DNA of 6,879 nt from Chrysiogenia bacterium (lineage in GTDB: Bacteria; JAGRBM01): NCBI GenBank assembly GCA_020434085.1, contig JAGRBM010000311.1, forward strand, positions 1 through 6,879, written 5' to 3'. Position numbers and translations under genes: made by a program. Shown piece by piece: positions 1 through 4,300 of this stretch (the stretch's first letter is position 1; every line of letters begins with the position of its first letter). The notes beneath the pieces are model-generated. The model searched no databases. It was not told the origin of the DNA and worked only from the letters and a program-made list of their open reading frames with translations.

Positions 1-791
1 AGCTTCCCTTTGCGGGCAACCTGACCATCGGGCTCATTGAAGACCCCGAGAGCTGCGCCCAGCCGCTCTCGGGCGCGTGCTCACCGCGCGTGTTGCTTGA
101 TCCGCCGAGCCGCACGCTCATGACCTACGATCCCTCAACGGTGCTGGCAGACGCGCTGCTGGCGGACCTGCAGTATCTGATTCCCCCGGCGGTCGATTCC
201 TTCGGCGCGGGCTACACCTGTCCGCCCACGTTGCCGCCGATGGCGGGCGGAACGCCGGCGCCGCCGCCGTACATCACCATTACCTATCCCTCGATCACGA
301 GCTTCGCCGATCGTCCCTACGGACGTTTGTGCGATCCGCTGGTGAGCGACGACCTCAACCGCGATGGTCGGGTGGGCACCTCCGCCGGGCAGAACCTCTG
401 CGGCACCGGTGCCAGCATGGCGCCGTGCGACCCGCGCGCGGGCAACGGCGTGCATTCGACCGCCGACTTCTTCAACGAGCTCGACAACGATCCCGACGGC
501 GTGGGCAGTCCCGCCGACATCGGCATCGGACGCCAGGGCGATATCGGCTTTGTGATGATGGATGACGTCGTCACCATCGGCGGCGTGGACGGGCTCGATG
601 AGGCCTTCCTCGACGGCGTGGCCGATCTGCTGGCCGCCGACGATCCGGCCTATGTGGTCGATCACGAGAACGAAGGGCCCGCGCCGCTTCGCAATCGATT
701 TACCGTCCGGTCTCCCGGCGCCGGCATTTCGCCGGAGGTGGTGGACCTGCTGACGGCGCTTGGTGAGCTGTTCTTCGAAACACAATTCTAG
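1..791 (+). CDS. 3' part of a secreted-type calcium-loop protein, function unknown (5' truncated)
   Basis: The frame is already open at base 3 and ends at TAG 789-791, giving 262 visible residues. The GTG at 90 is not taken as the start because the same frame continues upstream to the window edge with protein-like sequence (e.g. GNLTIGLIEDPESC). The visible part has several Cys, a Pro-rich stretch (about 230-280) and two canonical Ca-binding-type loops: DLNRDG at 351-368 and DNDPDG at 483-500. The C-terminal third contains DGLDEAF (588) and ISPEVVDLL (726), which align in order and spacing with DGIE and LTPAMLDLL in the downstream giant protein, so the two probably share a C-terminal domain. 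Acidic composition, Cys and Ca loops suggest an extracytoplasmic protein (inference; its N-terminus is not visible). No catalytic motif was recognised and no family name can be given. That it is coding is very likely; its function is unknown. Confidence 0.85.
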   Translation, partial: LPFAGNLTIGLIEDPESCAQPLSGACSPRVLLDPPSRTLMTYDPSTVLADALLADLQYLIPPAVDSFGAGYTCPPTLPPMAGGTPAPPPYITITYPSITSFADRPYGRLCDPLVSDDLNRDGRVGTSAGQNLCGTGASMAPCDPRAGNGVHSTADFFNELDNDPDGVGSPADIGIGRQGDIGFVMMDDVVTIGGVDGLDEAFLDGVADLLAADDPAYVVDHENEGPAPLRNRFTVRSPGAGISPEVVDLLTALGELFFETQF

Positions 792-813
792 GGCATTCTG
801 GTGGGTGATTCGG

Positions 814-829
814 GGATCTGAGGTGATCC
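814..829 (+). other. small inverted repeat just after the first gene
   Basis: GGATC at 814-818 and GATCC at 825-829 are perfectly complementary around a 6-base loop, 23 bases after the stop codon. The stem is only 5 bp and no T-run follows, so it is not a convincing terminator by itself. It may help protect the 3' end of the mRNA or may be chance. Confidence 0.3.
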
Positions 830-902
830 GATTCATGGTTTCCAGCCCGGGAATGTGGTACATTTTGGGTACTGAGGACTTCGTCCGAATTTGGTGGTCG
901 AT

Positions 903-943
903 GGCCAGTGTTGGCGTGTACGCGCCCACTGGCCGCAAGTTTT
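903..943 (+). terminator. candidate terminator hairpin of the upstream gene
   Basis: GGCCAGTG (903-910) pairs perfectly with CACTGGCC (927-934). Inside it GGCG (913-916) pairs with CGCC (923-926) around the loop TGTACG, with a two-base TT bulge, so 12 base pairs form in 32 bases. Four T residues follow at 940-943 after a 5-base spacer. The stem is strong but the T-run is short and not adjacent, so termination may be weak or Rho-assisted. Its position, 112 bases after the stop codon and before the AT-rich promoter region, fits a gene boundary. Confidence 0.45.
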
Positions 944-951
944 CCCGCGAG

Positions 952-969
952 TGTCCGACAAATCGGACA
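952..969. promoter_or_regulatory. perfect palindrome, possible operator or hairpin
   Basis: TGTCCGA (952-958) and TCGGACA (963-969) form a perfect 7-bp inverted repeat around CAAA. There is no T-run after it, which argues against a terminator. The right arm runs into CATAAT (968-973), which differs from the sigma-70 -10 consensus by one base, but no good -35 lies 16-18 bases upstream. An 18-bp palindrome of this type is the size of a dimeric repressor site. The cognate regulator is not recognisable. Confidence 0.35.
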
Positions 970-1030
970 TAATGCGGTGCGGCAATGCGCGAGTCGTCGG
1001 CATGCCTGCATGGGTGGTTGGTAACGTGCT

Positions 1031-1080
1031 GAATTTATTGTCACTTTTAACATTCACGAAAAAACGAATCTGTGAGATTT
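1031..1080 (+). promoter_or_regulatory. AT-rich island, probable promoter region of the giant gene
   Basis: This is the only markedly AT-rich stretch in an otherwise GC-rich window, and it lies 150-200 bases upstream of the second gene's start. It holds two hexamers that each match the -35 consensus at five of six positions, TTGTCA (1038-1043) and TTAACA (1047-1052). Neither has a convincing -10 box at 16-18 bases. It may act as an upstream element or a bend site rather than the core promoter. Confidence 0.4.
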
Positions 1081-1092
1081 GTGGTGTGCGGT

Positions 1093-1108
1093 GGGAATGG
1101 AATTTGCA
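1093..1108 (+). promoter_or_regulatory. sigma-54-like -24/-12 element
   Basis: The sequence keeps the invariant GG (1094-1095), ten bases, then GC (1106-1107), with TTTGCA as the -12 half. Against the usual TGGCACG-N4-TTGCW pattern, 9 of 12 fixed positions match; the mismatches are in the -24 half. Transcription would begin near 1119, giving a leader of about 110 bases before the ATG at 1230. No activator binding site was identified, so this is only a candidate. Confidence 0.25.
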
Positions 1109-1130
1109 CGGATAAAAGGTCGGAAAGATA

Positions 1131-1204
1131 CCGGTGTGAGCGGCGCGCTCAGGTGGAAAAGAGCGCACTGGCAGGTGGAACGCAGGGGTTTGAAGCCAGA
1201 CCTC
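1131..1204 (+). promoter_or_regulatory. structured 5' leader with alternative stems
   Basis: Several stems can form in the leader RNA. CCGGTGTG (1131-1138) can pair over 8 bp with CGCACTGG (1164-1171), with two G-U pairs. This competes with a local hairpin TGAGCG/CGCTCA (1137-1142/1146-1151) and with GCGCTC/GAGCGC (1145-1150/1161-1166). A separate 8-bp stem, 1185-1192 with 1197-1204 (two G-U pairs, loop AAGC), stands 10 bases before the Shine-Dalgarno sequence. The direct repeat CAGGTGGAA occurs at 1150-1158 and 1172-1180. Mutually exclusive stems just before a ribosome binding site suggest post-transcriptional control, but no known riboswitch class is matched. Confidence 0.35.
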
Positions 1205-1214
1205 GCACGGGATG

Positions 1215-1221
1215 GGAAAGG
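1215..1221 (+). promoter_or_regulatory. ribosome binding site of the giant gene
   Basis: GGAAAGG lies 8 bases before the ATG at 1230 and decides the start. An in-frame ATG at 1212, six codons upstream, has no comparable purine-rich site before it, and an in-frame TGA at 1191 excludes anything further upstream. Confidence 0.7.
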
Positions 1222-1229
1222 TTAGACCG

Positions 1230-1316
1230 ATGAGGCACACAAAATACATCAAGGGGCTCGGCGCCGTTCTGGCGGCGCTGGCAATGGCCCTGCTGACCGG
1301 GGATCGGGCCCAGGCC
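1230..1316 (+). other. Sec signal peptide of the giant protein
   Basis: Residues 1-29: a basic n-region (R2, H3, K5, K8), a hydrophobic core GAVLAALAMALL (11-22) and a c-region ending A-Q-A at 27-29, fitting the AxA rule of signal peptidase I. No lipobox Cys follows, so a lipoprotein is unlikely. Export to the periplasm or beyond follows from this. Confidence 0.85.
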
Positions 1317-4300
1317 CTCAACCCCGCCGGCGGGGATTACCTGGACGTCACGTTCGTCCAGGAAGATGCGGGCGCCGCCGTTCTGGGCAGCGTCTGCGCG
1401 GGTGCCTGCAACGAAACCAACGCCCCTGCCGCCAACCGGATCTCCACCACCGGTTACACCCTGACCCTGCAGGGCCTGATCGCCAGTTCCACCGGAACCC
1501 CGAAACTCGATGCCGGATGCTACGTTGCCTCGCTTCCGTGTCTCGATTTCAACATCGCCTCCGGCAATGGCGGCTACCAGGGCACCCAGGGAACGACTTC
1601 AAACCCGTTCCTGTTCAGCAACAACTTCAGCATTTCCTATGATTTCTCCAGCGGCGTCGTCGTGGGAGACTCCAGCTTTACGCTGGAAGTGACCGTCTAC
1701 CAGGACGTCGCGCAGACCACGCCGCGCACGACCGAGCGCTTCGTCGTTGATTTCCAGGACCCAACCTCGGCCGAGCCGGTGGTCTGCTTCACCAACATTC
1801 CGAGCGTCAACGAGCTGGGTCGCCGCACGACGCGCAACTCCAGCTTTGCCGCTGCCGGCCGCGTCGAGCCCAACCAGTCGGGCACGGCGGTTCCCAATCC
1901 GATTGCTTCCCAGTGGGTCGGGACCTGCGGCATGGCCGTCAGCGGCGCCGATGATAAACTGGCCAACATCCAGCTCAGCGTGAATGGCGGCGCCGGCGCG
2001 ACCTTCACCTCCGACGTGCCCGGATCTGCGGCCGGTTGTGACGAGCCCGTTCCCCCGACCAGCACCACCACCGCCTGCGATGATCAGGGCGGCGCGCACT
2101 ATCCCAATGGCACGTTCACCATGGGTTCGGTCAGCCTGTCCTCGGGCGCGGTGACCACGCTCTCGCTGCAGGCCCAGAACGACGCCGGCCTGATGTCCAT
2201 GGGCGGCCAGCGCTTCGCCGGCGGCCTTCGCGACGCATTCGACCTCTACCTCGACAACTCGCCCCCGACCCTTGGCAACGGAAACTTCACGGTTCTCGAA
2301 CCCGACCTGAGCACCCGTCAGAACTTCAACGCCGCCACGCCCATTACGGTTTCGGCGGCGGTTGGTGATACGACGGTCAACCTGTTCGGCACGATGGCGG
2401 ACTCCGATCCCGGTCGCATCGCCTACGTGGGCTACCAGTATTCGAGCAATGCCGCCGTTTCGAACGTGAACGCGCAGAACGGTGAAATCGTCGTATCGAT
2501 CGAGGATTACAAGGCATTTACCGACAATGGGCGCGCCACCATGAAGGCCGGCGACTACGTCCACTTCGATTCGGCTTCGGCCAATCCCAACAACGGCATG
2601 AACTTCCGCATTCACACCATCAGTGAGCGGACGATCGGCATTTCCGGTGAAGCGGCGCTCACGCATGCGGGCGCCGCGAGCGTCGGGCCCTTCAACGGCT
2701 CACTGGCCTTCGACATGATTTCGAAAGACGGCGCCTTCAGCCTTCAGAACGAAACCACCAGCGAGATATGCACCGACGGAGATTTCGACGGCGTGCTGAC
2801 CTGCGGAAGCGGCGGCACTGGCACGATCGACTATCGCACGGGTGAGTTCAGCGTGACCTGGAATGCAGGGCTGGCCAACAGCGACAGCATTCTGGCCGAC
2901 TACAGTCGCATCTATGCCTTCACCCTCGACCTCAGCGGGAATTCCTACCTCGGAAGCCCCAGCCTGCCGGGCGAGCAGATCAACCAGGTTCGCGTCATTC
3001 AGGTGCTCAACAGCACGGCCTACCAAGTGGTCGTCAACGGCCAGACCTACGGGATTACTTCGAGCGGTGCTGCCACGGCCGAGGAAATCGCCACGAACCT
3101 GGCCGCCTGCCTCACAACGCCTGCGACCTGCAGCGCTCCGCCGGTCGATCAGGGCGTAGTGGGCTATCCGGTCAAGGACATCGACGGCAATCTCAGCGTC
3201 ATTCAGATCGAGCCCGCAACCCTGGGCGATACCTTCGATCTCTCGATCGCCGGTGGTTCAACCGCCCGCATGCAGTTCGTCGCGCGCTCCATCGAGGGCA
3301 TTGCACTTGAAGATGGCGAGCAGACCGTCGACATCGCCGTCCCGGCGGTGCAGGCCAACACGCTCTACACCGTGACGATCAACGGCAACGATTACATCAT
3401 CGATTCGGGCGCGGGTCCGACGGACATGACCATTCTCCAGGCGCTGAGCGATTGTATCTCCGTGCCGGCTTCCAACTGCGTGAACGTGCCGCCCGCGCCG
3501 GTGGGGATTTCCCTCTCGGGTCCGGCGGCCAGCCGCCTGACGATCGCCGATTCCACGCCCGGCAGCGCTCCCGCCTCGGGCTTTACCGTGTCGGTGAGCA
3601 GCAACCTGGTGGCTGCGCCCGAGGGCGCGACCTACGTCGTGCGCCGGAGCGCCTATGCTGCGCTTCGGGCGGTGAGTGCCAGCGGTGGCGGCGTCATCGA
3701 TTTCAACGATGCCTCGGGCATGAGCGCGCGCGCCTTCGACACGATGCTTACGCGCGGCGCGCTGGCCACCGGCATGACGAGCGGTGACTGGGTCCTCTTT
3801 GCGCCCAACGATACGCGCAACGCCAACCGCCGCTTCCGTATCCTCGCCGTGAACACGGGCGCGCGCACCGTGACGGTCTCCACCACTTCGGTCGGTGGAC
3901 AGAATCTCGACATCAATTACTCCGGCGGCACGCCGAAGGCATTTATCATTCGCGAGAGCAGTGGCCGCGTCGATGGCGACGATGCCACGCTGGGTTACGG
4001 TTGCGGCCGTTGCAACGGCGAGTCCTGGGGCGTGGATCTCGATCTTCGCCAGGGTTCGAAGCTCTTCGACATGAGCGTTTTCGACGACGCCGGCAACAAA
4101 CAAACGACGCCCTGGGCCGCCGATGTCGCCTACGATCCGATCATCGTGACGGCGGATGCGCCGACTCTTCTGATCGACCGCGTCTGGCTCTATCCGGATG
4201 TGGCTGCGGCGATGGGGGATACGACGGCCAATCTCTCGCCGGCCAATGCCTGCGATCCCGACGGAATCGGTGCCGGCGCCTACAACGGCAATGCCTGCAG

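Noticed and set aside
90-92. GTG as the start of the first gene
   Set aside because: The frame is open and protein-like back to base 3, with no Shine-Dalgarno sequence before the GTG, so the gene is 5' truncated by the window.
856-864. Extended -10 like TGG-TACATT
   Set aside because: No acceptable -35 at 16-18 bases, and it lies upstream of the terminator-like hairpin, far from the next gene.
135-938. Open frame on the - strand (267 codons) reaching into the intergenic gap
   Set aside because: Mostly opposite the real upstream gene; Arg/His-rich, with no convincing domain.
891-1115. Small + strand frame of 74 codons in the gap, ending with KKRICEICG
   Set aside because: It starts at TTG with no Shine-Dalgarno sequence and runs through the hairpin, palindrome and AT-rich promoter region. 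The single CxxC near the end is not enough to call a zinc-ribbon protein.
1105-1210. c-di-GMP (GEMM) or cobalamin riboswitch
   Set aside because: Fragments such as GGAACGCA and GAAGCCAGACC recall parts of these classes, but the core GEMM elements and the complete B12 box are absent.
1212-1214. Alternative in-frame ATG for the giant gene
   Set aside because: It has no purine-rich ribosome site before it, while ATG 1230 has GGAAAGG at 8 bases; it would only add six residues before the signal peptide.
1599-2666. Open frame on the - strand (355 codons)
   Set aside because: Same type of compositional shadow, opposite the N-terminal part of the giant protein, with no recognisable domain.
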